Numbered from the stretch's first letter, positions 1 through 6,708 are shown. The stretch is 11,183 nucleotides of DNA from an uncultured Sphingorhabdus sp. (GCA_937873665.1 CALMYW010000018.1:1-11183), one strand, 5' to 3'. Numbers and translations: made by a program. Notes: generated from the letters alone by a model not told the origin.

Positions 1-506
1 CCGCCCGCCTCGGGCAGTGCGGCGAGCGACATCATCCGGGGGGCACCGCTCGCCGTAGGCGCATTCACGCCGCGGCGGGGGGTCTCGACTTCCTGAGCTT
101 CCTGTCGGCTACCCGCAGCCCCGCCGACCAGCAGGTCGGGATTGACCTCGAGCAGCCGCACGGCGGTGAGGTCCTGGCGGGTCTGCATGTCGTAGACGCG
201 GCCGATCAGGAGATAGCGCGCGGTCCTGTCGACGTAGAACAGCTGCGATCCGGCGGTGACCTCGCAGACCCCGTCGACCACCTGGCAATTGACCCGGCTC
301 ACTTGCGTGCGTGGCAAGCGCTCCTTGAGCGCCGCAGTGACCGCAAGATCGGCTTCCGACGGGGCGTTTGGCGCATTGGCATTGGCGTTCGCCCAGACCA
401 GCGAGCCCCCGCTGCCAAGCGCGATCGCCGCGAGCGGCATCGCCAGTTTGCGCAGGGCGTCGGGGCCCCAGTTCAGTGATTTCAAGCTCGGTGACTTCAG
501 CTTCAT
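1..506 (-). CDS. DsbC-like thiol:disulfide isomerase, N-terminal part (partial)
   Basis: The open frame runs 168 codons from an ATG at 506 off the left edge of the window without a stop. The start follows a strong GAGGAGG ribosome site and lies 10 bases after the traB stop. Residues about 20-40 form a hydrophobic signal or anchor segment ending near VWANANA. Residues about 50-127 resemble the DsbC N-terminal dimerisation domain, with the typical LFYVDRTARYLLIGRVYDM strand region followed by a leucine-rich helix. A low-complexity linker (about 128-165) leads toward where the thioredoxin fold with its CxxC should begin, outside the window. Such isomerases shuffle disulfides in the periplasm. 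Here the likely clients are Tra proteins: TraB and TraK both carry cysteine pairs. Unlike E. coli DsbC, this domain has its own two cysteines (Cys74, Cys81). The position after traB fits F-like clusters, where dsbC and traV genes occur. TraV is the alternative, but the fold signature fits DsbC better. Confidence 0.72.
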   Translation of the reverse strand, partial: MKLKSPSLKSLNWGPDALRKLAMPLAAIALGSGGSLVWANANANAPNAPSEADLAVTAALKERLPRTQVSRVNCQVVDGVCEVTAGSQLFYVDRTARYLLIGRVYDMQTRQDLTAVRLLEVNPDLLVGGAAGSRQEAQEVETPRRGVNAPTASGAPRMMSLAALPEAG

Positions 507-516
507 GGCACCCTCC

Positions 517-1896
517 TCATCCGTTGATGAACACGCCCTCGAGGAACACGATTTCGACATCGATCCCGGTCGGCATCTCGATCACGGGCTGATACTGTTC
601 GGCCCGCTCGATCAGGTATTTGGACACAGTGTCGGCCGAGGTCGCGACGCCTTCGCCGAGCCCGCCCTGGAGGATCTCTCCGGCACCTAGTTTCTGACGC
701 TGACCGTTCACATTGACGTTGGTGCCCTGAAGGATCGAATTGGTGTTGGCCGAGAACCCGCGCCCGAACCCGCCGGCGAGCCCCGCGAGGAACGCCTGGC
801 CGATCAGCGAGCCTTCGCGGCTGACGACGCGCCCCCTCACCCCGGTCTTGCCGCCAAACGCGATGAAACCCTTCACGTCCGAGACCGCGTAGCGGCCGTT
901 TGGCTGCGGGCAGGTCATCCGCTGCAGCTTGACGTAGACCTTCTCGGAAGAGAGGTCGCCGCGCGCCGCGCCATTGACCAGGCACCCGGCGATGTTGGTG
1001 GTGAGGAGGCGCCCATTATCATAGACCGACCGCGCCGGCCCGGTGATGCGCAGCACCACGGGAAGCGGGTCGGTCTGGCTCTGCACGCCGGCGGCGGCAT
1101 CGACCCCGACAATGACCTTGGCGACCGCGATCGAGTTCGGCGGCAGGTAGTTGGCACTGTCGGTATAGACCGTGTTGCCCTTCGGCACCGGGCTGCCTGT
1201 CCCGCTCGCGCCTTCGCCAAACGAGACGAGGCTGACCTCGCTGCCCCGTCCGCTCGGGAGCCCCGCAGCAGCCGCAGCAGCCTGCCCTGCAGGAGTGGCC
1301 TGCGCACTTTGGTAGCTCGGCGGGCTCGTGCGGCCATACATGGCATTGGGCCCGATCGGCGTCGCGCCGGGTCCGACGATAGGCTGCCCCATCCCCGGCG
1401 ACTGCCGCGCCGCCGCCAGCGCCGCTTTGAGCTGCTCGTTCTCGCTCTGATAGGCTGAAAGCACCCGCTCGGTGTCCGCTGAGACCCCGGTGCCTTGCGC
1501 CTGGCTTTGCGCCATTTGCGCTTCAAGCTGGTCGGCGCGCTGCGCGCGGGCGGCGAGCGCGCGCATGTTGTTGTCCATCGCCATCATCTGGGCCTCGGAC
1601 TGGGCGCGCCATTCCTTCTCGGCCATGTTCTTGTTGACCATCTCGTCGACCGAGACCTCGCCGACTTCCTTTTTGACGTGTGCGTCGCTGCTCTTGCCGC
1701 CGCCTGAGAAGATGTAGGTTGAGCCGAGCAGCAGGGCGGCGAGACCGCCTGCCCCGAGAAGCAGCATCTGCTTCTTCTTGACCGCCTCGTTGGCCTGAAT
1801 CGCGTCGCCAAGCGGCGAGGCATCGCTTGGCTCGTCGTCACCGGCGGGTCCGTCGAGCGCCTTGGGCCCTTTGCGGAAGGGGTTCTTCCAATCCAT
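517..1896 (-). CDS. traB: TraB, F-type conjugation envelope-spanning scaffold protein
   Basis: This 459-residue protein is close in length to F TraB and is the VirB10-like component that links the inner membrane to the outer-membrane core of the type IV secretion channel. A short cytoplasmic stretch (1-42) precedes one membrane helix (about 43-64, QMLLLGAGGLAALLLGSTYIF). A charged coiled-coil-like segment follows (about 85-165), then a Pro/Gly/Ala-rich periplasmic linker (about 165-225), then a conserved C-terminal beta-rich domain that ends in EIVFLEGVFING. Two cysteines in the C-terminal domain (AGCLVNG and MTCPQPNG) could form a disulfide. The ATG overlaps the traK stop as TGATG and has GGAGG seven bases upstream, so translation is probably coupled. 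The gene order and neighbours support the assignment strongly. Confidence 0.93.
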   Translation of the reverse strand: MDWKNPFRKGPKALDGPAGDDEPSDASPLGDAIQANEAVKKKQMLLLGAGGLAALLLGSTYIFSGGGKSSDAHVKKEVGEVSVDEMVNKNMAEKEWRAQSEAQMMAMDNNMRALAARAQRADQLEAQMAQSQAQGTGVSADTERVLSAYQSENEQLKAALAAARQSPGMGQPIVGPGATPIGPNAMYGRTSPPSYQSAQATPAGQAAAAAAGLPSGRGSEVSLVSFGEGASGTGSPVPKGNTVYTDSANYLPPNSIAVAKVIVGVDAAAGVQSQTDPLPVVLRITGPARSVYDNGRLLTTNIAGCLVNGAARGDLSSEKVYVKLQRMTCPQPNGRYAVSDVKGFIAFGGKTGVRGRVVSREGSLIGQAFLAGLAGGFGRGFSANTNSILQGTNVNVNGQRQKLGAGEILQGGLGEGVATSADTVSKYLIERAEQYQPVIEMPTGIDVEIVFLEGVFING

Positions 1897-2690
1897 CAGC
1901 GGCCTCCGTTCGATTGGATGAGGTAGACGGCAGCGGCCTGGCCCGGTGCGAGTTCGCTGACAGGGGTCATGAAGGCGACCGCGCCTTTGGCGGCGAGCAT
2001 GTTCTCGTCGAGCGCGAGCGCGTCGCGGCCGGTGTTGCGGACGCGCAGGACCACGCCCTTGAGGTACGCGCCGCGGTATTCACCGACCTGCTGGACCTCG
2101 AGCTTGCCGACCGTCACCGGCTCGAGCACGTCTGAACGCACCTCGAAGCCTTCGATGGTCTCGCTGCGGTACATCGCTTGCGCGAGGCGCACCGCGCTGT
2201 CCTCGGGCGAGCTTCGCACCTCCCAGTCGCGCGCCGCTTCGGCCTTGATCGCGGTATTGGTGACGAAGACCTGCTCGGCATCGTTCCCGCGAACCTGGCA
2301 AACAAACTTGTAGACGTAGCCCTTGCGGGTGGTGCCGAAGAACGAGAGGTTGGGCCTCGCAAAGCCGTCGGGGACCGAGAGGTAGATGTCGCCGCGCACC
2401 GGCTCGTTGACGATCTTGTAGTCCTCGGCCGGGTTGCCCGTGCTGATCTTCGAGACCGCGGCAAACTGATCGCCAGCCAGGCTGATCCGGGTGAGGTCCT
2501 TGGCCGAGGCCACGCAGGCGACCGTGCCGTTGTCGGCGGCAGGAATGCTCTGGTCGGCCATGGCGGGAGCGGCGAGACACAGCGCACCAAGGCAAATGAG
2601 CACCGTGCCCACCGGGCGTCCCGTAATTGCGTAGGGCCTGCCGGCGAGCACTGCGCCCACCCCAATCGCGCCCCATCCAAGCTGGGCCAT
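1896..2690 (-). CDS. traK: TraK, F-type secretin-like outer-membrane complex protein
   Basis: TraK is the VirB9/secretin-like periplasmic partner that, with TraV and TraB, forms the outer-membrane core of F-like transfer systems. The frame could be read further upstream, but the start chosen is the ATG at 2690. It overlaps the traE stop as TGATG and has a GGAG-type site upstream. This gives 264 residues against 242 in F. The N-terminus is long: a hydrophobic signal (VGTVLICLGALCLAAPAMA) ends about 45 residues in, with cleavage likely before DQSIPAADNG. The true start may therefore be an internal GTG nearer the signal. The mature part contains two cysteines (TVACVAS, FVCQVRG), an RGDIYLSVPDGF strand region and a C-terminal beta-rich domain. 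The family assignment rests on sequence character plus the fixed traE-traK-traB order. Confidence 0.88.
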   Translation of the reverse strand: MAQLGWGAIGVGAVLAGRPYAITGRPVGTVLICLGALCLAAPAMADQSIPAADNGTVACVASAKDLTRISLAGDQFAAVSKISTGNPAEDYKIVNEPVRGDIYLSVPDGFARPNLSFFGTTRKGYVYKFVCQVRGNDAEQVFVTNTAIKAEAARDWEVRSSPEDSAVRLAQAMYRSETIEGFEVRSDVLEPVTVGKLEVQQVGEYRGAYLKGVVLRVRNTGRDALALDENMLAAKGAVAFMTPVSELAPGQAAAVYLIQSNGGR

Positions 2691-3307
2691 CACCCCTCTC
2701 CTCCATCGCTCTTGTTGCTGGCCTTGCCGGGCTCCGTTCCCGTGGCGCCACCCGCGCCGTCCTTGGTGACGCGTCCGAACCCGGCGAGCTTGAGGCTGAC
2801 GCCCGAGTAGCTCCACACGAAGCGGAAGGTGCGCGCCTCGGCGGTCACTTCCTTGGAACCGACGACGGTATGGAGCACGCCATTGACCTCGCTGGTCAGG
2901 GCATCGGGGTCGACGCTCAGCGCTTGAATCGTGAAATACTGCGAGACGCTCGAGCCGTTCTGCTCATTGAAGATCTTCATGAGCTCGGCCTTCATCCGGC
3001 CGTGGGTCCTGGGATCCGTGATGGCGAGGATCGAATCCATCCAGTACTGGAGGTTCGAGGGCGAGCGGTTGAGCGTGAGGAGCGCGGCATCGCGCGTCAC
3101 GAGCTCGAGATAGTCCTTGTCGACGTGGCTGGAGGACAGCGTGAGCGGCTTTGCCAGCACCGGCTGCAGCACGACCTCGCGGTCGCGGTGCGCCGCAGTG
3201 AGGGTGAGCAGCACGCTGAGACCGAACAGTCCGGTTGCCGTTATAGCCAGGAGGTTGCGCTGCTTCAAAAGCCGCTGCGCCTGGCCGTGGGAAATCGAGA
3301 GGTCCAT
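2690..3307 (-). CDS. traE: TraE, F-type conjugal pilus assembly protein
   Basis: This 205-residue protein is slightly longer than F TraE (188). TraE is VirB8-like: a bitopic inner-membrane protein with a periplasmic domain, needed for pilus assembly. It has a short cytoplasmic N-terminus, one membrane helix (about residues 20-40, NLLAITATGLFGLSVLLTL) and a periplasmic domain. That domain includes the family-like YLELVTRDAALLTLNRSP and the YWMDSILAITDP segment. The C-terminus ends in a charged Gly/Lys tail (GKASNKSDGGEG) longer than in F. The ATG follows the traL stop after one base, and the stop overlaps the traK start, so it belongs to one tightly coupled transcript. Confidence 0.93.
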   Translation of the reverse strand: MDLSISHGQAQRLLKQRNLLAITATGLFGLSVLLTLTAAHRDREVVLQPVLAKPLTLSSSHVDKDYLELVTRDAALLTLNRSPSNLQYWMDSILAITDPRTHGRMKAELMKIFNEQNGSSVSQYFTIQALSVDPDALTSEVNGVLHTVVGSKEVTAEARTFRFVWSYSGVSLKLAGFGRVTKDGAGGATGTEPGKASNKSDGGEG

Positions 3308-3308
3308 A

Positions 3309-3593
3309 TCAGCCCGCCATCAGTCGAAGATGGGAGGGCGGCGTCGCCTTGAGGCCCATGAAGGCACCGGGCAGGTACCAGTAGGCCGAATGAATGATCC
3401 ACGAGACGGCACGTCCCGCCTTCAACTTGCGCAATCCCCACCAGGCCAGCACGCTTGCTGAAATCCCAATCAGAATATGTTGAGACAGGATCCCCCACGC
3501 GAACGGAATGATCATCGCAAGGAACTCATCGAGCGTCCAAAAGCCGATGAGCTCGGGATCATCGAGATGCGCGGGAACCGTGTAGCGATTCAT
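3309..3593 (-). CDS. traL: TraL, F-type pilus assembly membrane protein
   Basis: This 94-residue protein matches F TraL (91) in length and layout. It has a short N-terminus with IGFWTLDEF, then two membrane segments (about 24-50 and 62-80) separated by a basic loop, and the WYLPGAFMGLK stretch near the end. TraL is the VirB3-like inner-membrane component required for pilus outgrowth. A GGAGGG site lies 12 bases before the ATG. The gene sits directly between traA and traE, as in F-like clusters. The 74-base gap to traA is the only real break in the operon and holds a possible stem-loop. Confidence 0.93.
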   Translation of the reverse strand: MNRYTVPAHLDDPELIGFWTLDEFLAMIIPFAWGILSQHILIGISASVLAWWGLRKLKAGRAVSWIIHSAYWYLPGAFMGLKATPPSHLRLMAG

Positions 3594-3617
3594 GAGACGA
3601 CGCCGCCCTCCAGGTTG

Positions 3618-3651
3618 TCCGGCCAGTCCTAGTTTCGGGAGCGAGGCCGGA
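3618..3651. repeat. Inverted repeat in the traA-traL gap
   Basis: A perfect 7-bp inverted repeat, TCCGGCC at 3618-3624 and GGCCGGA at 3645-3651, with a 20-base loop, lies in the only sizeable gap of the tra operon. In the minus-strand transcript it could form a stem just after the pilin gene. That would allow more traA message than message for downstream genes, by partial termination or 3' end protection. There is no T run, and a 7-bp stem can arise by chance in GC-rich DNA. Confidence 0.25.
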
Positions 3652-3667
3652 GGGGGACCGCTTGGGG

Positions 3668-3982
3668 TCAGATCGTTGCGGTGACTGCGGCGGTGACGAT
3701 CGGCACGCCGGTTCCCGCGCCGACACCGACACCGACCGGAATGGCGACCTGCGCCAGGCTGAAGCGGCCCGAGGCAAGACCGACGATGCCGCCGGCCAGG
3801 CTCAGCACGGTGATGATCTTGCCGCCCGAGCCTTCGAGGAAGCCGGTGAAGGCGGTAAGCGCCGTGTTGAACGTCGCGTCAGCGCCGGCCATCGCGACCT
3901 CGCTGCCGAAAAGGCCGGCGACGGCGACGACCGCCGCGCCTTGGAGCAGGGTCTGCCCCTTCCCGTGTGTGATGAGTTTCAT
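3668..3982 (-). CDS. traA: TraA, conjugative pilin precursor
   Basis: The start chosen is the ATG at 3982, because AAAGGACGAGAG gives a ribosome site just before it. An upstream in-frame ATG at 4012 has none. The protein is 104 residues. It has a long signal peptide (1-32, ending SEVAMA), then a mature pilin of about 72 residues beginning GADATFNT, close to the size of F pilin. The mature part has two hydrophobic stretches (about KIITVLSLAGGIVGLA and QVAIPVGVGVGAGTG onward) around a short polar RFS turn, the hairpin arrangement of F-like pilins. Pilin is cleaved by leader peptidase and stored in the inner membrane before it polymerises into the pilus. It is the first gene of the leftward tra operon, downstream of a long leader and the GGGAA array. 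Confidence 0.87.
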   Translation of the reverse strand: MKLITHGKGQTLLQGAAVVAVAGLFGSEVAMAGADATFNTALTAFTGFLEGSGGKIITVLSLAGGIVGLASGRFSLAQVAIPVGVGVGAGTGVPIVTAAVTATI

Positions 3983-4092
3983 CTCTCGTCCTTTTTCTAA
4001 AAGCCGCGTCATTCACGGCCTTCAGAATGAACAGAGGGGCGCTGATGGGAGCAATTAACAGGTCGTTGAAGCTCACCGGCGAATCGGAAGAT

Positions 4093-4115
4093 TTCCCAAA
4101 GCGGCAACTTGGGAA
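4093..4115. promoter_or_regulatory. Inverted repeat TTCCCAA-N9-TTGGGAA, candidate operator
   Basis: Perfect 7-bp arms TTCCCAA (4093-4099) and TTGGGAA (4109-4115) are separated by 9 bases, so the half-site centres are 16 bases apart. It lies between traA and the divergent gene at 4319, at the traA-proximal edge of the 21-bp array and out of phase with it. It shares the GGGAA core. A dimeric regulator acting on the traA promoter would fit, but no factor can be named. Confidence 0.5.
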
Positions 4116-4130
4116 GTGCTTTGTTTCCCG

Positions 4131-4235
4131 TTTGAGGAAACGGAATCCCCTCTGCGGGAACTGCGTTTTCCTTTTCGGGAAACGTTTTTGCCCCAACGGT
4201 AATTGCCGTTCCCGCTCAGGGAAACGAGCATGGCG
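4131..4235. repeat. Phased 21-bp repeat array with GGGAA cores
   Basis: Five imperfect 21-bp units run head to tail. GGAA cores lie at 4136, 4157, 4178 and 4220, spacings of exactly 21, 21 and 42. The slot expected at 4199 holds a degenerate copy (CGGTAATTG in place of CGGGAAACG). Most units also carry an opposing C-rich half (TCCCC, TTTCC, TTCCC), which makes inverted pairs such as GTTTCC/GGAAAC at 4123-4141, CGTTTTCC/GGGAAACG at 4164-4184 and TTCCC/GGGAA at 4209-4223. Twenty-one bases is two helical turns, so bound protein would line up on one DNA face. The array lies between divergent traA and the gene at 4319. It suggests cooperative binding by a transfer regulator or a relaxosome-type protein. 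Confidence 0.65.
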
Positions 4236-4318
4236 ACTCGCCTCGTCCGGACCGGATTCGCCAAATTTACAATTTCAGACCATTATGCGCCGCGTCAGAT
4301 GTCCTGGATGATCCGCCT

Positions 4319-4678
4319 ATGGCAGCAGGCAACCGCAATGTCCGGATCCACCTGAGCCAGCAGTGCTTCGATCTGCTGGCCGAGGCCATGTGCGCCTTTT
4401 CCAAGCGGACCGGGCGCTTTCAGACGATGCGCATGACTGTTCAAAGAGCTTGCGAAAGACTTAAATCCCACGGGATTTCCAAGGAAGAGCTCGACCTCTT
4501 CCTCAGCGAGTTCCCGGTCGACGGCGACATTGCGGTGTGGCTCGAGGTCACGCCGAAGTGGTCAAACGACTACGATGCGCTGCGCGACAAGGTAAAGAAG
4601 ATTGGCGAGAAACAGGGCGTTGATAAGATCCTCGTTCCGCTCGCAGTCTACCTCGCCGAGCGCCACAATCTCATCTAG
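4319..4678 (+). CDS. Uncharacterised 119-aa protein, possible DNA-binding transfer regulator
   Basis: I do not recognise a family with confidence. The 119-residue protein begins with a short strand-like NVRIHLS followed by a helix (QQCFDLLAEAMCAFSKRTGR) and a second helix (MTVQRACERLKSHG). This loosely recalls a ribbon-helix-helix start. The C-terminal half is mixed charged, with a WLEVTPKW strand and a final helix pair ending LAVYLAERHNLI. There is no signal peptide or membrane segment, so it should be cytoplasmic. It is transcribed away from traA directly behind the GGGAA array, the position where F-like plasmids keep relaxosome and regulator genes such as traM, traJ and traY. I see no strong ribosome site before the ATG. 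A role as an autoregulating binder of the array is inference only. Confidence 0.72.
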   Translation: MAAGNRNVRIHLSQQCFDLLAEAMCAFSKRTGRFQTMRMTVQRACERLKSHGISKEELDLFLSEFPVDGDIAVWLEVTPKWSNDYDALRDKVKKIGEKQGVDKILVPLAVYLAERHNLI

Positions 4679-4768
4679 GTAGAGCACCGGAGTAAAGCCC
4701 AAGCATGTCTTAAGACTCTTGACAGGTTATGCCATCCCATAGACGTTTTGCCTTGGGAGGGATGGAAA

Positions 4769-5290
4769 ATGCCTCACAGGAACTTGACGCCTGAGACGGT
4801 CTTCAAGCCGAGCACTGATCCCGAGACGGAACCGGTCTTTCTCTTTGCCAATCCGAACCCGGGACCTGGGGAACAGGACCAATACAAGCAGCTGATCAAC
4901 GCCGAGCTCGCCCGGCAGGGCATTCCGCCCGCGCATCTGGCCGACCGGATGCGGATCTCCCGTGCGAGGCTTCACAAAATCCTCAAGAAGACCAACCCAC
5001 TGACCGACGGATTGCGTGACAGGATTTTCGACGAGCTCGGGATGGATCACGTGCGGGCTAAGATCAGTGTCGCCTTGCTGCATGATCCGGATGCCTACGC
5101 GAACCAAGCCGTATTCCTCGCCACCGAGAGCCTTAAGAGCTTCTACCTCGAGGTCATGACCTGCCGGCGCGGTTCGATCGAGGTCGACCTGCGCCCGGCA
5201 ATCATCCACGAGGCCGCGCGCCGGGCCTACGACCTGCTGCTCTCGCACCAGGAGAGGGTCATGCAAAACGACCAAACCCTGCAGGCCTGA
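4769..5290 (+). CDS. Helix-turn-helix protein (XRE-like), plasmid-borne
   Basis: The start is the ATG at 4769, seven bases after GGAGGG. A TTG 21 bases upstream is in frame but lacks a site. The protein has 173 residues. After a Pro-rich N-terminal tail, residues about 38-92 look like an XRE/Cro-type helix-turn-helix domain, with LADRMRISRARLHKILKK as the recognition region and FDELGMD closing it. The C-terminal part (about 95-165) is helical and contains AVFLATESLKSFYLEVM, with no family I can name. It lies 90 bases after the 119-aa gene on the same strand, so the two may be cotranscribed. Possible roles are repression of tra expression or plasmid maintenance; the sequence does not decide. 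Confidence 0.8.
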   Translation: MPHRNLTPETVFKPSTDPETEPVFLFANPNPGPGEQDQYKQLINAELARQGIPPAHLADRMRISRARLHKILKKTNPLTDGLRDRIFDELGMDHVRAKISVALLHDPDAYANQAVFLATESLKSFYLEVMTCRRGSIEVDLRPAIIHEAARRAYDLLLSHQERVMQNDQTLQA

Positions 5291-5298
5291 CGAACGTA

Positions 5299-5574
5299 AT
5301 GGCGCCTGAGACCGTTCTGGCGTGGCAGAAGCTGTACAGCGCTGTAACCCTGCTCGCCGCGATCTGCTCGGCCTGTGCGGCGCTCAAGACATACTACGAC
5401 ATTCGAACGGGCGTGCTTGCTCCACCGCGAAGGACATTTGCCGGGTGGATTGTCTGGCTGCCGCGGGTGTGGTTGCACTTCCAGCTCGCGTACTTTCTGG
5501 GATTTCCAAGCATTCTGGCGATCGCGGTGCTCTATGCGCACTATATTGGGTTTGCAGCGTTCATACCTTCATAG
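5299..5574 (+). CDS. Small membrane protein, function unknown
   Basis: This 91-residue product starts 8 bases after the preceding stop. It has an N-terminal hydrophobic helix (about residues 12-30, KLYSAVTLLAAICSACAAL), a basic loop with VLAPPRRTF, and a second long hydrophobic region (about 48-90) rich in Trp, Phe and Tyr. That predicts two or three inner-membrane helices. No family is recognised. The ribosome site is weak, but the spacing and the hydrophobic pattern suggest a real gene, perhaps coupled to the helix-turn-helix gene. Its last 34 bases overlap the end of the convergent transglycosylase gene, an unusual arrangement. If only one is real at that end, the transglycosylase is the safer call. 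Confidence 0.55.
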   Translation: MAPETVLAWQKLYSAVTLLAAICSACAALKTYYDIRTGVLAPPRRTFAGWIVWLPRVWLHFQLAYFLGFPSILAIAVLYAHYIGFAAFIPS

Positions 5575-6278
5575 ACCGATAGATCGACCTCGCGATAGCC
5601 TGACGCTTTTATCGCTAGATTGGCGGCGCTGGCTCTGGCTGTGGTACCCGAGTCAATGGGCGCTTCGGCGGCAAGCCTCGCCCAATTCGTAGTGATCGTA
5701 CGCACGTAGGTCATGGTTTCGGGGATTGCCGGAATATAGCCAGCCTTGAGAGACTTGCGTTCAGGCCCCGCATTGTAGGCCGCCAAAGCCAAATCAATGC
5801 GCCCAAACCGGTTTGCCTGATCGCGGAGGTACCGTGCGCCTGCCCGCATGTTAGCGATAGGATCCCAGGGAAAAGCGAGCCCCAGTGAACGGGCGGTGCC
5901 AGGCATGACCTGCATCATGCCCATTGCACCAACAGGACTTATCGCTCTCGGATTGTAACCGGATTCCTGAGCTATAACGGCGTCCAAAAGGCGGGTCGGG
6001 AGGCCATACTCACAGGCTACCTGAGCCATTGCCGGGTAATAGATTGCCCGCCGTACCTCCACATTTTGGGGCAGCCACCATGTCGGCCGGTATTCAACAC
6101 TCTCGCAGACGGGTTCGTTCAATGACGACCAAAACTCACCCATAGAGATCGGAATAGGTAGGGCCTTTGGCGAGGCCGGCACAGCGTAAAATTCCTGCAG
6201 GACTGGTTCTCTTGCAAATGCGCCGCTCGGAATCGCAATCAAGAAGAACGAAGCAAGCATTATTTTAGCGAAATCCAT
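5541..6278 (-). CDS. Lytic transglycosylase (SLT family), conjugation-associated
   Basis: The start is the ATG at 6278 with AGAAGG just upstream; a TTG 15 bases earlier is less likely. The protein has 245 residues, with a signal peptide at 1-22 (MLASFFLIAIPSGAFA) and then a short region containing two cysteines. A soluble lytic transglycosylase domain of goose-lysozyme type follows (about 82-205). Motifs visible are the catalytic Glu105 in VIAQESGYNP, GAMGMMQVMPGTARSLG, and ALAAYNAGP. These enzymes cleave the glycan strand between MurNAc and GlcNAc and leave a 1,6-anhydro end. VirB1/P19-type members make local gaps in the wall for transfer channels, and the neighbouring tra operon suggests that role. 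It is convergent with the gene at 5299 and overlaps it by 34 bases. Confidence 0.9.
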   Translation of the reverse strand: MDFAKIMLASFFLIAIPSGAFAREPVLQEFYAVPASPKALPIPISMGEFWSSLNEPVCESVEYRPTWWLPQNVEVRRAIYYPAMAQVACEYGLPTRLLDAVIAQESGYNPRAISPVGAMGMMQVMPGTARSLGLAFPWDPIANMRAGARYLRDQANRFGRIDLALAAYNAGPERKSLKAGYIPAIPETMTYVRTITTNWARLAAEAPIDSGTTARASAANLAIKASGYREVDLSVYEGMNAANPI

Positions 6279-6675
6279 CACACACCTTCTCAAGGCGTGC
6301 AGACTGGCTGAGATTGCGCGTTACAAACATCGCAAAACGTTCCGGTTTTGCAAGTGTCTTTTCTCTTAGATGCCCTGAATTTCGCCGTATGACGCTGCGT
6401 GTGGGCTGACCAGACGAAGTGTTAGCCCGCCTCCGCGCCTATCTCCCATTCCCCCGGCGACTAACCACAACTCGATTGGCGAACCTTACCGGATGATACC
6501 TCGCGCCTAGTCAATCGGATCCCAGTGGCATTGGCGGCCAGTTCAACCGCTAAACTGGCTTGAATGAAAATCAGGGGATCATGTGTGGACATCCGATAAT
6601 CACGGTAGCGTGCTGAAGCGCTAATGTGCCGTGATTCGGGCGCTGTTGCCTGGTGGTTTTGACCATCGGAGTCGA
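6279..6675. other. Stretch without a recognisable gene
   Basis: I see no supported gene here. The first part is the upstream region of the transglycosylase gene. The rightmost part (about 6620-6675) probably belongs to the 5' flank of the IS110-family fragment that starts at 6676. Reading frames that cross this stretch on the minus strand come from joining an IS3 fragment to unrelated DNA. Confidence 0.5.
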
Positions 6676-6708
6676 ATGATGACACATTTTGTGGGATTGG
6701 ACGTTTCG
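6676..6708 (+). pseudogene. IS110-family transposase, first 11 codons only
   Basis: ATG ATG followed by codons for THFVGLDVS matches the N-terminus of one IS110-family transposase group. The conserved first catalytic Asp lies in GLDVS. After codon 11 the sequence switches to the reverse complement of an IS3-family orfA. The remaining 300 or more codons are absent, so only the 5' tip of the element survives. Confidence 0.55.

Noticed and set aside
503..1526. Long alternative reading frames overlapping traB
   Set aside because: They are Arg/Pro-rich shadow frames typical of GC-rich DNA and lie inside a well-supported gene.
2178..2810. Plus-strand reading frame of 210 codons opposite traK and traE
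   Set aside because: It is antisense to two recognised tra genes and shows no family features.
4131..4235. CRISPR-like repeat-spacer array
   Set aside because: The units are 21 bp and contiguous, without unique spacers, and there are no cas genes.
4073..4264. Minus-strand frame of 63 codons across the GGGAA array
   Set aside because: Its residues only reflect the DNA repeats (repeated GNGN- and RKGK-like patterns), so it is more likely non-coding regulatory DNA.
3983..4318. Reading the region as an oriT
   Set aside because: Inverted repeats near a tra operon are suggestive, but I see no recognisable nic site and no relaxase gene is in the window.
4719..4768. TTGACA at 4719 as the promoter of the helix-turn-helix gene
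   Set aside because: No acceptable -10 hexamer lies 16-18 bases downstream (GACGTT at the 17-base spacing).
6461..6705. C-terminal half of the 124-codon minus-strand frame as a real domain
   Set aside because: The transposase similarity ends sharply at the junction and the rest resembles no known protein; it is probably read-through into unrelated DNA.
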